Below are positions 35,871 to 44,688 of a stretch of DNA of 64,000 nucleotides, piece by piece. The DNA comes from an uncultured Litoreibacter sp. GTDB taxonomy: Bacteria; Pseudomonadota; Alphaproteobacteria; Rhodobacterales; Rhodobacteraceae. Each line of letters begins with the position of its first letter. Positions within the stretch are counted from its first letter, which is position 1. Position numbers and translations under genes: made by a program. The notes below the pieces were generated by a model. It ran no database searches and was not told where the DNA came from. It worked only from the letters and a program-made list of their open reading frames with translations. The stretch is taken from contig CANNGL010000005.1 of NCBI GenBank assembly GCA_947504205.1, positions 412,673 to 476,672 of the forward strand, read 5' to 3'.

Positions 35871-36038
35871 ATGGCGAAGCCAACCACAATCAAGATCCGC
35901 CTGAACTCGTCGGCTGGCACGGGCCACTTCTATGTGACCAAGAAAAACGCCCGCACCATGACCGAGAAGATGGTGGTGCGCAAATACGACCCAGTCGCGC
36001 GCAAGCATGTCGAATACAAAGAAGGCAAGATCAAGTAA
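35871..36038 (+). CDS. rpmG: 50S ribosomal protein L33
   Basis: A 55-residue L33, starting [20 protein letters not shown] and closing [12 protein letters not shown]. This form lacks the two CxxC pairs and is thus the zinc-free (C-minus) type, as usual in alphaproteobacteria. AGGAG lies about nine bases before ATG 35871. It has its own promoter-like sequence and a strong terminator, so it is monocistronic. Confidence 0.96.
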   Translation: MAKPTTIKIRLNSSAGTGHFYVTKKNARTMTEKMVVRKYDPVARKHVEYKEGKIK

Positions 36039-36067
36039 GCTGATCTTTCTTCGACGATCTGACAGAG

Positions 36068-36093
36068 AACCGCGCTTTTGCGCGGTTTTTTGT
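36068..36093 (+). terminator. rho-independent terminator of rpmG
   Basis: AACCGCGC-TTTT-GCGCGGTT stem-loop (36068-36087) followed by a T-run. It ends about 16 bases before the GNAT start. Confidence 0.92.
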
Positions 36094-36109
36094 TTGGAGG
36101 ATTGAACGG

Positions 36110-36601
36110 ATGGAGATACGCCCTACCAGTCGCGCGGATATTCCAGCGGTCGATGCGTTGTTGGCGCGGAGCTATCCTGCATTGCTGAAGTCAGACTATC
36201 CGGCGTCGATCCTTGTGACGGCCTTGCCCCTGATCAGCCGTGCGCAACCGGAGCTGGTGACCTGTGGTACGTATTTTGGGTGCTACGACGGCGACGCGAT
36301 TGTCTCGGCGGGCGGTTGGACGCGCAGTCGCCCGGGGCGGGGCGGCCTTCAGAAAGACGTGGGCCATATCCGCCATGTCGTCTCGGACCCGCGCTATGTA
36401 CGCCGTGGCTTTGGCCGGGCGTTGATGACACATGTCCTTGAAAATGCACGACAGGCGCGGGTACGGCGGGTCTTGTGCCAGTCCACGCGCACCGCAGAGC
36501 CATTTTATGCGGCATGCGGTTTCATGCGTCAGAGAGAGATCGAGGTGCCGTTACAGCCCGGGATCAGCTTTCCGGCGGTTTTGATGGAAATTCTTCTGTG
36601 A
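36110..36601 (+). CDS. GNAT-family N-acetyltransferase
   Basis: A 163-residue GNAT acetyltransferase. The acetyl-CoA-binding motif A appears as HVVSDPRYVRRGFGRALMTH (about residues 88-107) and motif B as CQSTRTAEPFYAACGFMRQR. The acceptor substrate is not known. A GGAGG site lies ten bases upstream of ATG 36110. It has no partner genes on the same strand before the next lipoprotein. Confidence 0.85.
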   Translation: MEIRPTSRADIPAVDALLARSYPALLKSDYPASILVTALPLISRAQPELVTCGTYFGCYDGDAIVSAGGWTRSRPGRGGLQKDVGHIRHVVSDPRYVRRGFGRALMTHVLENARQARVRRVLCQSTRTAEPFYAACGFMRQREIEVPLQPGISFPAVLMEILL

Positions 36602-36679
36602 ATAACTTTCGATTCAGCCTTGCAGGCTAACTTGTCGGGAGACTAGGCTCTTTTCCACAACATTTAGGGGGATGGCATT

Positions 36680-37240
36680 TTGAAGAAACTAGCTATCGTA
36701 GGCGTTTTCGCACTCGCTGCCTGTAGTGACGCGAATACGAATATTGTGAATAATCTGGTGCCGAACTTAACTTTGGCATCTGAACAGGGCGCCGGTTTTG
36801 GCCCCTATACGCGCGGCGAATATGATGCGCGTCTTGAACTGAACCAGCCCGGCCTGACCCAGTATCAGGAGCCGGTGAACCGCGGTCGGACCTATGAAGA
36901 CTTCCGGCGCAAGCAGGCGGAAAAGAAAGCTGCGGCAACTGGCAACGAAAATATTGACCGGGTCCAGCGTATCGTTGCGCAGGCCCAAAACCAGCCTCAG
37001 AGCCGGATCAAGGTCGGCGCCCAGGACGTCAATGTCGCGACGGTTGTTTATGAGGGTCAGCAATACGCTGTTGCGACCTCAGCTGATGGACGGTGGGCCG
37101 GTGGCCGTGCAATTCGGGCCGAAGACAATATCCGACGCCAGCTTCCACAAATCGTCGGATGTAAGAGCGATGGCACTACCGAGGCCGTGTTTGGCTCAGG
37201 AACCAGCGCACAGCTTGTGTTTGGGGTAAACTGCTCCTGA
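36680..37240 (+). CDS. small lipoprotein, hypothetical
   Basis: A 186-residue predicted lipoprotein from a TTG start at 36680 (AGGGGGATGG before it): signal MKKLAIVGVFALAAC with lipid Cys at 15. The body has Arg/Glu-rich GRTYEDFRRKQAEKKAAATG and two later Cys (GCKSDG and the C-terminal NCS) that may form a disulphide. No family is recognised. It ends in a terminator shared with the convergent BI-1-like gene. Confidence 0.68.
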   Translation: MKKLAIVGVFALAACSDANTNIVNNLVPNLTLASEQGAGFGPYTRGEYDARLELNQPGLTQYQEPVNRGRTYEDFRRKQAEKKAAATGNENIDRVQRIVAQAQNQPQSRIKVGAQDVNVATVVYEGQQYAVATSADGRWAGGRAIRAEDNIRRQLPQIVGCKSDGTTEAVFGSGTSAQLVFGVNCS

Positions 37241-37272
37241 CCTGCCTTGCGCAATTCGCGCTCGTCTGAACA

Positions 37273-37303
37273 AAAAAGGCCGGTCGCAATGACCGGCCTT
37301 TTT
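37273..37303. terminator. bidirectional terminator
   Basis: AAAAAGGCCGGTC (37273-37285), loop GCAAT, GACCGGCCTTTTT (37291-37303). A thirteen-base perfect stem with T-runs both ways between convergent genes. Confidence 0.93.
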
Positions 37304-37322
37304 CTTTGACTGTGTTGGGCTG

Positions 37323-38045
37323 TTATTCTTGGCTTCCCATGAACTGCAGCAGGAACATGAACATGTTCAGGAAGTTCAGGTACAGGCTCAATGCGCCCAT
37401 GATGGCAGACTTTGCCAACCATTCGGTCGCGCCGTGCTGCGCCATTTGAATGTAGTCATTCTTGATGCGTTGCGTGTCATAGGCGGTCAGACCGGCGAAG
37501 ATCAACAGACCCAGAACCGAAACAGCAAACTGAATAGCGGATGAACCGATCCAGATGTTGATGACCGATGCAACGATGATACCGATCAGACCCATCAGCA
37601 GGAAGGTTCCCCAGCCACTGAGGTCTTTCTTCGTGGTATAGCCCCAGAGGCTAAGACCTGCGAAGGCGATCGCAGTCGTGAAGAAGGTCGTTGCGATGGA
37701 AATGCCGGTGTACACGGCGAAGATGTAGCTGATGGACAGACCCATCAGACCCGCAAAGCCCCAGAACACGAGCTGTGCCGCGCCCGCTGACAAGCGGTTG
37801 ATCATGGCGCCAAAGGCAAACACGACAACCAGCGGCGCAAACATCACGACCCATTTCAGCGGTGTCGCGAAGATCGCAGCAAGCATTGCTTCGTTGTTAC
37901 CAACGACAAAGGCCACGATGCCGGTGATGGCCATGGCGATGGACATCAGGCTGTAGGTTTTTGACATATGGGCTTTTAGGCCCTCGTCGATCGCAGCGGA
38001 GCGGGCACCAACGCCTGCCGTGCGCATCGTCTCATACTGTGCCAT
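37323..38045 (-). CDS. Bax inhibitor-1/YccA-family membrane protein
   Basis: A 240-residue seven-helix membrane protein of the BI-1/YccA/YbhL family. The family motifs GAMINRLSAGAAQLVFWGFA, AGLTAYDTQRIKNDY and the C-terminal ALSLYLNFLNMFMFLLQFMG are present. Relatives act as pH-gated calcium leaks or regulators of FtsH proteolysis. ATG 38045 (MAQYETMRTAGV) is chosen, giving a cytosolic start before the first helix. It is monocistronic. Confidence 0.93.
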   Translation of the reverse strand: MAQYETMRTAGVGARSAAIDEGLKAHMSKTYSLMSIAMAITGIVAFVVGNNEAMLAAIFATPLKWVVMFAPLVVVFAFGAMINRLSAGAAQLVFWGFAGLMGLSISYIFAVYTGISIATTFFTTAIAFAGLSLWGYTTKKDLSGWGTFLLMGLIGIIVASVINIWIGSSAIQFAVSVLGLLIFAGLTAYDTQRIKNDYIQMAQHGATEWLAKSAIMGALSLYLNFLNMFMFLLQFMGSQE

Positions 38046-38241
38046 GAAAAAATCTCCCTTCTGGCATTTCGACAAAGGCCCAGACGTGCGGTCGGGCCGT
38101 ATGGTGTGAATGTGGGGCAGTAGGGGTTGATTTTCAAGAAATACCGGACCCGTTGACGCGGTTTTTATAACGAAAAGTGTCAGAAAACCGCAAATTGGTG
38201 ATTTTCTGGGGAAAACAGCTGATTTTTGGGCGCGATTTGCC

Positions 38242-38703
38242 TCATAGCGGCAGGGCTGTGGTGTCCTTGATGTCCTCCATCACGAAGCTTGCGGAGATGT
38301 CGCGCAGGGGCACAAGATTGGTGAGTGATTTGTAAAACCGGTCGTAGTCCGACATATCGGCGACCCGCACGCGCAACACATAATCCAGATCACCGCTCAT
38401 GCGGTGGGCGCTGCAAATCTCTGGCAGGCGCCGCACGGCGGTGTCAAATTTGGACAGCCAATCGGGTGTATGATCTGCTGCACGCAGCAGCACAAAGGCG
38501 GTCAGGCCCAGCCCGAGCTTTTCAGGGTCCAGCAGGGCTACGCGTTTGGTAATGAAGCCGTCATCCTCCAGCTTGCGCAATCTTCGCCAGCAGGCATTGC
38601 GCGACAGGTGGATCCGTTCGGCCAAGGCATCCACGCTGAGCGTGGCATCCCTTTGTAAATACCGCAGAAGTTGGCGGTCTTTTTCGTCGAGTATATGCTC
38701 CAT
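38242..38703 (-). CDS. Lrp/AsnC-family transcriptional regulator
   Basis: A 153-residue Lrp/AsnC regulator: an N-terminal helix-turn-helix (VDALAERIHLSRNACWRRLR, residues ~22-41) and a C-terminal RAM (AsnC ligand) domain. SAHRMSGDLDYVLRVRVADM carries the ligand-site Gly-Asp. ATG 38703 (MEHILDEKDRQLLRYLQ) is the natural start; the longer frame lacks homology. It is divergent from the DUF6356 gene; an inverted repeat that may be its site lies between. Confidence 0.9.
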   Translation of the reverse strand: MEHILDEKDRQLLRYLQRDATLSVDALAERIHLSRNACWRRLRKLEDDGFITKRVALLDPEKLGLGLTAFVLLRAADHTPDWLSKFDTAVRRLPEICSAHRMSGDLDYVLRVRVADMSDYDRFYKSLTNLVPLRDISASFVMEDIKDTTALPL

Positions 38704-38710
38704 GTTTGGT

Positions 38711-38758
38711 ATTTTATCCCATAAAGCCGCCGAAAGAAATGCGAGAATGGGACAAAAT
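38711..38758. promoter_or_regulatory. candidate Lrp-type binding site
   Basis: ATTTTATCCCAT (38711-38722) and ATGGGACAAAAT (38747-38758) form an inverted repeat, 11 of 12 bases matching, in the gap between the divergent lrp-type and DUF6356 genes. Function is inferred. Confidence 0.5.
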
Positions 38759-38808
38759 AAGGTGTGATCCGGTGCATTCTTGCCCAAAGCAAGCAGGAGC
38801 AGGTGCAT

Positions 38809-39039
38809 ATGTCCCATTCAGAAGTCAAACAGTCGAACTTTTTCACGGCGTTCCGGGATCATCCCGCCAGTGTCGGCGAAAGCTATTTTGGACATATGGC
38901 GTTTGCGCTGAAATTTTCGGGGCTTCTGTTTGCGGCTGGCGGTGCGGCGCTCATTCATGCGTTTGTGCCACCACTCTTTGAAACCACCGCCAGCCGCAGG
39001 ATAAAACAGATGTGTGCCATGATGGAGAACCGTCACTAA
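38809..39039 (+). CDS. DUF6356 small membrane protein
   Basis: A 76-residue protein from ATG 38809 (GGAGCAGG before it). MSHSEVKQSNFFTAFRDHPA, SVGESYFGHMAFALKFSGLL and an AAGGAALIHAFVPPLFETTA helix match the small DUF6356 family of alphaproteobacteria. It has one membrane helix. Its function is unknown. It stops one base before the glutamine amidotransferase start, so the two are probably one transcript under the divergent Lrp-type regulator. Confidence 0.75.
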   Translation: MSHSEVKQSNFFTAFRDHPASVGESYFGHMAFALKFSGLLFAAGGAALIHAFVPPLFETTASRRIKQMCAMMENRH

Positions 39040-39040
39040 G

Positions 39041-39823
39041 ATGTGCCGTCTCGCAGCGTGGATTGGCGCACCACTTCCCCTTGAAGATCTCGTTATCACG
39101 CCCAGGCATTCACTGCTGACGCAAAGCCAGGATGCGACCGAAGCGAAGCTGGCGGTCAATGGCGATGGGTTTGGCATCGCGTGGTATCATCAGGATGAGG
39201 CGCGACCGGGGCTTTACCGGGATGTGCTCCCGGCATGGTCCGACGGAAACCTGCCAAGCTTGTGTCGGATGATCCGTGCGTCGATTTTTCTGGCTCATGT
39301 ACGTGCGTCGACCGGGGCGGAGACCTCGCGCAGCAATTGCCATCCGTTCAGCTACGAGAACTGGTCTTTCATGCATAACGGTCAGCTGGGCAATTTTGCT
39401 CGCATCCGGCGCACGCTGGAAGAAGGATTGCCTGACAAGTTTTACGAATTGCGTCGTGGCAGCACGGATTCGGAACTTTTGTTCCTGCTGCTGCTGGCTG
39501 AGGGGCTTTACAACGATCCTGCAGCGGCGGTTGATGCAGTCTTGGCCCGGCTTGAGAGTTTGCGACAGGAGGGCAGTGCGGCGCACCGGATCACCATGGT
39601 GATGTCGGACGGGGTGTCGCTCTATTGCATGCGCCATGCCAGCGATGATTTATGCCCGACCCTTTATCTGCGCCATGCGGAGGGTGGCACGGTGGTTGCC
39701 TCGGAGCCATTGGAAGCAGGCGAGGCCGGGTGGCAACCTGTTTTGGCCGATCAGCTTTGGCAAGTGTCGAACGGTACACAGCGATCATTGTTGACGCGTG
39801 CGGGGGCTAAGCACGCGGCATAA
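39041..39823 (+). CDS. class II glutamine amidotransferase, YafJ-like
   Basis: A 260-residue stand-alone class II (Ntn) glutamine amidotransferase domain. The nucleophile is Cys2 of MCRLAAWIG, with later GDGFGIAWYHQ, HVRASTGAETSRSNCHPF and SFMHNGQLGNF. YafJ and EgtC have this build; EgtC works in ergothioneine synthesis, but no egt genes are near, so YafJ-like is the safer name. Its physiological substrate is unknown. Confidence 0.85.
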   Translation: MCRLAAWIGAPLPLEDLVITPRHSLLTQSQDATEAKLAVNGDGFGIAWYHQDEARPGLYRDVLPAWSDGNLPSLCRMIRASIFLAHVRASTGAETSRSNCHPFSYENWSFMHNGQLGNFARIRRTLEEGLPDKFYELRRGSTDSELLFLLLLAEGLYNDPAAAVDAVLARLESLRQEGSAAHRITMVMSDGVSLYCMRHASDDLCPTLYLRHAEGGTVVASEPLEAGEAGWQPVLADQLWQVSNGTQRSLLTRAGAKHAA

Positions 39824-39828
39824 AAAGG

Positions 39829-39856
39829 CCCGGCTCTCGATATGAGAACCGGGCAG
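39829..39856. terminator. imperfect hairpin after the amidotransferase gene
   Basis: GCCCGG with an inner TCTC/GAGA pairing and ACCGGGC, loop GATAT, in the short gap between convergent genes. No long T-run. Confidence 0.45.
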
Positions 39857-39889
39857 ACCTGAGCGGGGAACGCATCAGGAAGAGGTCTT

Positions 39890-40090
39890 TTAGCGCCAAT
39901 GGGTGGGGGCGTCCCAGATCGGGCGGTTTGCTTCCTTGTGAGCTTCTTCAGCGCTTATTCCAATGTCTTTGAGCTGGTTTTCATCCAGAGCAGCAAGGGC
40001 ACGGCGCTGGCGATAAAGACCAATGTAAGTCATCAAGCTAAAGCGACGGGCGGGACGTGCAATCGCGCGGGAGGTCGAGATATAAGCCAT
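39890..40090 (-). CDS. DUF1127 small protein
   Basis: A 66-residue basic protein of the DUF1127 (YjiS-like) type. The domain is at about residues 25-58 (IGLYRQRRALAALDENQLKD, IGISAEEAHKEANRP). In alphaproteobacteria these Arg-rich peptides affect small RNA turnover, phosphate and carbon metabolism. ATG 40090 follows AAAGGAC. It is divergent from the LysR gene. Confidence 0.9.
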   Translation of the reverse strand: MAYISTSRAIARPARRFSLMTYIGLYRQRRALAALDENQLKDIGISAEEAHKEANRPIWDAPTHWR

Positions 40091-40213
40091 AATTCAGTCC
40101 TTTCCGTTTACTGATGTGAAATCGGCAATCAATCATTTCTGTTGATATATATGGCGTAGTGTGGTCCATATGAAAAATGAATGATTGAGAAGTGATACAT
40201 CACGGAGATTGAT

Positions 40214-41098
40214 ATGCCGCGAAATCTGGACCTGACTGCCCTCCGCTCGTTTGTTGCTGTGGCTGATAGCGGCGGCGTGACCAAGGCGGCGGGTTATCTG
40301 CACCTGACGCAATCGGCGGTTTCGATGCAGCTCAAACGGCTTGAAGAGGCGCTGGATGTGCAGTTGCTGGAGCGGGCGAACCGGTCTGTCAGTGTGACGG
40401 CAGAAGGGGAGCAACTGTTGAGTTATGCGCGCCGGATGCTGGCTTTGAACGACGAGGCCTATACCCGGCTGACGGCCAAGGAATATGAGGGCGAGATCGT
40501 GCTGGGCGTCCCCCACGATATTATTTATCCGTATGTTCCGCCCATCTTGCGCAGGTTCGCGGCGGATTTTCCAAGGGTGCAGATCAAACTGGTCTCAGCG
40601 CCTACGACGCAACTGCGCGATATGTTCGCGCGCGGTAAGTGTGATGCGATCCTGACAACGGAAGAGCAGCCGGGTCCGGGTGGCGAGGTTCTGGTTGAAC
40701 TGCCGCTTCTCTGGGTTGGGGCCGTAGGCGGCTCGGCATGGAAACAGCGCCCATTGCCTGTTGCGTTTTGCAAGAACTGTATTTTCCGCTCGGGCGTGCT
40801 GAAACGGCTTGATGAAGCCGATTTCGATTGGGAAATGACCGTGGATTCTGACTTGGACAATGCCGTTGAAGCTGTCGTGAGCGCGGATCTGGCGATCCAT
40901 GCTGCGATCAAGGGGGTCTATCCCCGACAAACCGCGCCAGTGGTTCATGATGGCGTTTTGCCTGATCCCGGCACGTCACAGATCATCCTCTACATGCAGC
41001 CGCGCGAGGAAGAGGTGATCCATGCGTTGCGTGATCTGATCCGTAACGCTTACCTGTCGGAGTGGATGCCGAAAGAAGCGATGCCGCTTACGGCGTAA
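40214..41098 (+). CDS. LysR-family transcriptional regulator
   Basis: A 294-residue LTTR. The N-terminal HTH covers residues ~5-63 (LDLTALRSFVAVADSGGVTK, then HLTQSAVSMQLKRLEEALDV). The substrate-binding domain runs from ~90, with GVPHDIIYPYVPPILRRFAA. It may control the QOR gene or the DUF1127 gene. It overlaps the convergent quinone oxidoreductase gene by about 11 bases at the 3' end. The inducer is unknown. Confidence 0.9.
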   Translation: MPRNLDLTALRSFVAVADSGGVTKAAGYLHLTQSAVSMQLKRLEEALDVQLLERANRSVSVTAEGEQLLSYARRMLALNDEAYTRLTAKEYEGEIVLGVPHDIIYPYVPPILRRFAADFPRVQIKLVSAPTTQLRDMFARGKCDAILTTEEQPGPGGEVLVELPLLWVGAVGGSAWKQRPLPVAFCKNCIFRSGVLKRLDEADFDWEMTVDSDLDNAVEAVVSADLAIHAAIKGVYPRQTAPVVHDGVLPDPGTSQIILYMQPREEEVIHALRDLIRNAYLSEWMPKEAMPLTA

Positions 41099-42047
41099 TT
41101 ACGACTTTGCCGGTCGAGCGTCGGGTGCGGAGCAGTTCCAGCCCGTCCCCGGCTTGGGCAAGCGGCAGTTCATGGCTGATATGAGGGTGGAGTTTGCCTT
41201 GGGCGTGCCAGGCCATCAGCGTGGCGAGGCTTTCGGTCAACACGTCTGGACGGAATCGCAGATATCCACCCCAGTAGAAGCCCATGACCGTTATGTTTTT
41301 AACCAGCAGATGATTGGCGGCGATCTTGGGTACGTCGCCTGATGCAAAGCCGATGCTCAGAATGCGCGCTTCGGGACGGCATGCGCGCAGGGCAGCCGTG
41401 AATTGATCGCCGCCCACAGCGTCATAGACGACGTCTGCACCGCCCAGAGCTTTCACTTCGGCCCGCAAGTCTTGTGTTTCCGTGTCTATTAGATGGTTCG
41501 CGCCGGCGACTTTCGCGACCTCCAGCTTTTCGGCCCCACGCGCCGCGGCGATCACCTTTGCGCCCATGAGATGACCCAGTTCCACCGCCGTCAGGCCTAC
41601 GCCGCCAGCGGCGCCTGTGACCAGCAAGGTCTCACCCTGCTGCAGTTTGGCGCGGCGGGTCAGGGCGACGTGGGAGGTGCCATAGGCGACTTGGAAGGCC
41701 GCCGCATCGCTGTAGCTCATTGTGTCCGGCAAGCCGACGCAAAGCGCTGCGGGAAAACACCCATATTCGGCCAATCCGCCCGAGCCGCCAAAAACCGCAA
41801 CGCGCGTGCCGATTGCAGGCGTGGTGACACCTTCGCCTTGGGCCACAACCTCTCCGGCGACTTCCATGCCCAGGGTGAAGGGCGTCTCGGGGGTTTCCTG
41901 ATAACTGCCCTTGACCATCAGCAGATCCGCAAAATTCAGTCCGCAGGCGTGAATACGGATCAGAACCTGACCCTCTCTGGGGCTCGGGCGATCGAGTTCG
42001 ACGAGTTCGGGCGCTTTGCCCGTGCCTGTGACCTGAAAAGCCTGCAT
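41088..42047 (-). CDS. zinc-independent quinone oxidoreductase (MDR family)
   Basis: A 319-residue NADPH:quinone oxidoreductase of the medium-chain dehydrogenase/reductase family. It has MQAFQVTGTGKAPELVELDR, the QOR signature GLNFADLLMVKG, the nucleotide-binding LLVTGAAGGVGLTAVELG (about residues 140-157) and a late ISHELPLAQAGDGLELL. No zinc-ligand Cys cluster is seen. ATG 42047 sits beside AGGACGC; the open frame continues upstream only as shadow of the divergent hisN-like gene. Confidence 0.9.
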   Translation of the reverse strand: MQAFQVTGTGKAPELVELDRPSPREGQVLIRIHACGLNFADLLMVKGSYQETPETPFTLGMEVAGEVVAQGEGVTTPAIGTRVAVFGGSGGLAEYGCFPAALCVGLPDTMSYSDAAAFQVAYGTSHVALTRRAKLQQGETLLVTGAAGGVGLTAVELGHLMGAKVIAAARGAEKLEVAKVAGANHLIDTETQDLRAEVKALGGADVVYDAVGGDQFTAALRACRPEARILSIGFASGDVPKIAANHLLVKNITVMGFYWGGYLRFRPDVLTESLATLMAWHAQGKLHPHISHELPLAQAGDGLELLRTRRSTGKVVITP

Positions 42048-42142
42048 TGCGTCCTCCGTTGAAATAAATTCTAGTCGTATGATCAGCACAGGCTGTGCGC
42101 AATGGCTTGAAACGCGCAAGATCACATGATTGAGGATGTCAG

Positions 42143-42934
42143 ATGACATATGACCCGGCAGATTTGATATTTGCGCATCGATTGGCTGATGTCGCGCGTG
42201 GCGAAACCTTACGGTATTTCCGCGGGACAGAACTGGCGACCGTGTCCAAGCTCGAAGGTGGGTTTGATCCGGTGACGGTTGCGGATCGCGCGGCAGAGCG
42301 AGTGATGCGTGATTTGATCGAGGCTGAGCGCCCGGAAGACGGTATCCTGGGCGAAGAATTTGGCCCGAAGCCTTCGCGGAATGGCCTGACCTGGGTGCTG
42401 GATCCCATTGATGGAACGCGGGGATATATCTCTGGCACACCGACATGGGGCACGCTGATTGCGCTGCATGATGGTGCGAGCGTTCTGTTGGGCATTATTG
42501 ATCAACCTTATATCGGCGAGCGGTTCAGCGGCGCGGCGGGTTCGGGCATGTGCAAGGGACCGACCGGTGAGCGTGTTTTGAAGGTCAGCACGAAAACACG
42601 ACTGGAGGAGGCCGTGGTTTTCACGACTTTCCCGGAAGTCGGTTCGGAGTCCGAAGGTGCGGGATTTCATGCCGTTGCCGGGCAGTGCCGACTGACGCGC
42701 TATGGGATGGACTGTTATGCTTATGGCTTGCTGGCTGCGGGACAAGTCGATCTGGTGATTGAGGCTGGTCTGGCCCCTTATGACATTCAGGGGCCGATTG
42801 GTGTCGTTGAGAGCGCCGGTGGGATCGTGACGGATTGGAGCGGTGGCCCCGCCGATCAGGGTGGGCGTTCGCTGGCGGCAGCGACGCCGGAGCTTCATCG
42901 AGCCGCTATGGAAATTCTATCTGGATATGTCTGA
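42143..42934 (+). CDS. hisN: inositol-monophosphatase-family phosphatase, HisN-like
   Basis: A 263-residue IMPase-family enzyme. Metal-binding motifs are GEEFG (about residues 70-74), WVLDPIDGTRGYISG (about 83-97) and GLAPYDIQGPIGVVESAGG (about 209-227). The closeness to alphaproteobacterial histidinol-phosphatase HisN is good, but broader IMPase activity is possible. No other his genes flank it. Its stop overlaps the deaminase start by eight bases, indicating one transcript. Confidence 0.85.
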   Translation: MTYDPADLIFAHRLADVARGETLRYFRGTELATVSKLEGGFDPVTVADRAAERVMRDLIEAERPEDGILGEEFGPKPSRNGLTWVLDPIDGTRGYISGTPTWGTLIALHDGASVLLGIIDQPYIGERFSGAAGSGMCKGPTGERVLKVSTKTRLEEAVVFTTFPEVGSESEGAGFHAVAGQCRLTRYGMDCYAYGLLAAGQVDLVIEAGLAPYDIQGPIGVVESAGGIVTDWSGGPADQGGRSLAAATPELHRAAMEILSGYV

Positions 42935-44270
42935 AACACTGATCAAAAACGCCTCCGTTATCCTGACGATGGATGATGATCGCCGCGAGTTGACGGCGGC
43001 GGATATCCGGATCTCCGGCGGCGTGATTGAGGAGGTTGGCGCAGGCCTCGGATCAGCCGGAGATGTGATTGATGCCAAGGGATGTCTGGTCACGCCCGGT
43101 TTGGTCAATACGCATCATCACCTGTTCCAGACGCTGACCCGTGCAGTGCCGGCCGCGCAGGACGCGCTTTTGTTTGGCTGGCTGCAGACGCTCTATCCGA
43201 TCTGGTCCCGGTTTGGGCCGGATCACATCTATGTTTCTGCGCAGGTCGGGTTGGCGGAACTGGCTTTGTCAGGCTGCACGATGACGTCGGATCATTTGTA
43301 TCTGTTTCCCAATGGTGCCCGTCTGGACGACAGCATTGAGGCGGCCAAGGAGGTTGGTCTTCGCTTTCACGCGACGCGTGGTGCAATGAGCATTGGCGAA
43401 AGCGCCGGGGGTCTGCCGCCGGATATGCTTGTCGAGAAAGAAGCTGCCATTCTGGAAGATTGCATTCGCGTAATTGATGCGCACCACCAGACGGATGCCG
43501 GGGCTCTGACGCGTGTAGGGGTTGCGCCTTGCTCACCGTTTTCGGTGAGCCGTGAATTGATGCGCGACGCGGCTTTGCTGGCCAGGGACAAAGGTGTGAT
43601 GATGCACACGCATCTGGCTGAAAATGACGAGGATATCGCGTATTCTCTGGCTCAGTTCGGTTGTCGTCCCGGGCAATATGCCGAGGATTTGGGCTGGACG
43701 GGGGATGATGTCTGGCATGCCCATTGCGTCAAGCTGGACGGTGCCGAGATTGACTTGTTTGCGCGCTCAAGGACGGGGGTGGCGCATTGCCCCTGCTCGA
43801 ACTGTCGTTTGGGCTCTGGCGTGGCCCCGGTGCGCGCAATGCGTGATGCGGGTGTGCCATTGGGTCTTGGGGTGGATGGTTCTGCCTCGAATGACACCGG
43901 CAATCTTGTGGCCGAGGCCCGGCAGGCGATGCTTTTGCAGCGTGTCACACAGGGCGCCGATGCGATGAGCGCGCGGGAGGCCCTGGAGATCGCGACGCGG
44001 GGCGGTGCGCAGGTTCTGGGGCGCGGCGACGAGTGTGGGCAAATCGCCAAAGGATTTAGAGCCGACATTGCCATTTGGGACATGTCGGGCGCGGAAGCCG
44101 CTGGCAGTTGGGATATGGCCGCTCTGCTTTTGGCAGGCCCATCAAAGGTACGGGACCTGATCGTTGAAGGACGTCGGATTGTCTCGGGTGGGGAGATCGT
44201 CAGTTTCGATCTGGACAGTGCGTTGAGGCGGCAGCGTCAATTGGCAGATGATCTGCAGGAGGGTGCCTAG
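42927..44270 (+). CDS. 8-oxoguanine deaminase-type amidohydrolase
   Basis: A 447-residue amidohydrolase of the cog0402 group. Metal ligands and family marks are NTHHHLFQTLTR (about 61-72), MHTHLAENDED, DVWHAHCVKLDG, the SNCRLGSGVAPVRAM block and GLGVDGSASNDTGNL (Asp). This pattern matches 8-oxoguanine deaminases such as Pa0142; hydroxydechloroatrazine ethylaminohydrolase (AtzB-like) is the close relative. The product would be urate. The start overlaps the hisN-like stop. GuaD lies 0.4 kb away on the other strand. Confidence 0.85.
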   Translation: MSETLIKNASVILTMDDDRRELTAADIRISGGVIEEVGAGLGSAGDVIDAKGCLVTPGLVNTHHHLFQTLTRAVPAAQDALLFGWLQTLYPIWSRFGPDHIYVSAQVGLAELALSGCTMTSDHLYLFPNGARLDDSIEAAKEVGLRFHATRGAMSIGESAGGLPPDMLVEKEAAILEDCIRVIDAHHQTDAGALTRVGVAPCSPFSVSRELMRDAALLARDKGVMMHTHLAENDEDIAYSLAQFGCRPGQYAEDLGWTGDDVWHAHCVKLDGAEIDLFARSRTGVAHCPCSNCRLGSGVAPVRAMRDAGVPLGLGVDGSASNDTGNLVAEARQAMLLQRVTQGADAMSAREALEIATRGGAQVLGRGDECGQIAKGFRADIAIWDMSGAEAAGSWDMAALLLAGPSKVRDLIVEGRRIVSGGEIVSFDLDSALRRQRQLADDLQEGA

Positions 44271-44271
44271 C

Positions 44272-44688
44272 ATGAAGACTCTTTTGGTTTTCCTGCTGCT
44301 GATGGCGTCACCTTTGGCCGCCGCAGATATCGGCACGCTTTTGAACGCGGAACGCAAGGCGAAGGGTTTGCCGGTGCTAAGCCAGTCCGCCAAGCTCACC
44401 AAGGCCGCAGAGGCCCATGCCGGTGATATGGCGCGCAAGCGGTTCTTCGACCACACCGGGTCGGATCGGTCGTCTGTATCTGATCGGGTCAAGCGGCAGG
44501 GCTATGGCTACTGTTTTGTGGCCGAGAATATTGCGCAAGGCTATCAATCTGCCGAGGCGGTGATGGCAGACTGGATGAAAAGCCGTGGTCACCGCAGAAA
44601 CAACCTCGACCGTCGCGCGCAGGAGTTTGGCGCCGCGCGTGCAAAGGGCGACTACTGGGTCTTGGTGCTTGGGCGGTCTGGCTGCTGA
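44272..44688 (+). CDS. secreted CAP/SCP-domain protein
   Basis: A 138-residue protein: a signal peptide (MKTLLVFLLLMASPLAAA) followed by a CAP domain (IGTLLNAERKAKGLPVL, KLTKAAEAHAGDMARKRFFD, HTGSDRSS, FVAENIAQGYQSAEAVMADW). The His and Glu of the CAP cavity are visible. CAP proteins are extracellular, with mostly unknown roles. Its ATG follows the deaminase stop by one base; an AGGAGGG lies upstream. Its 3' end overlaps guaD by 37 bases on the other strand. Confidence 0.85.
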   Translation: MKTLLVFLLLMASPLAAADIGTLLNAERKAKGLPVLSQSAKLTKAAEAHAGDMARKRFFDHTGSDRSSVSDRVKRQGYGYCFVAENIAQGYQSAEAVMADWMKSRGHRRNNLDRRAQEFGAARAKGDYWVLVLGRSGC

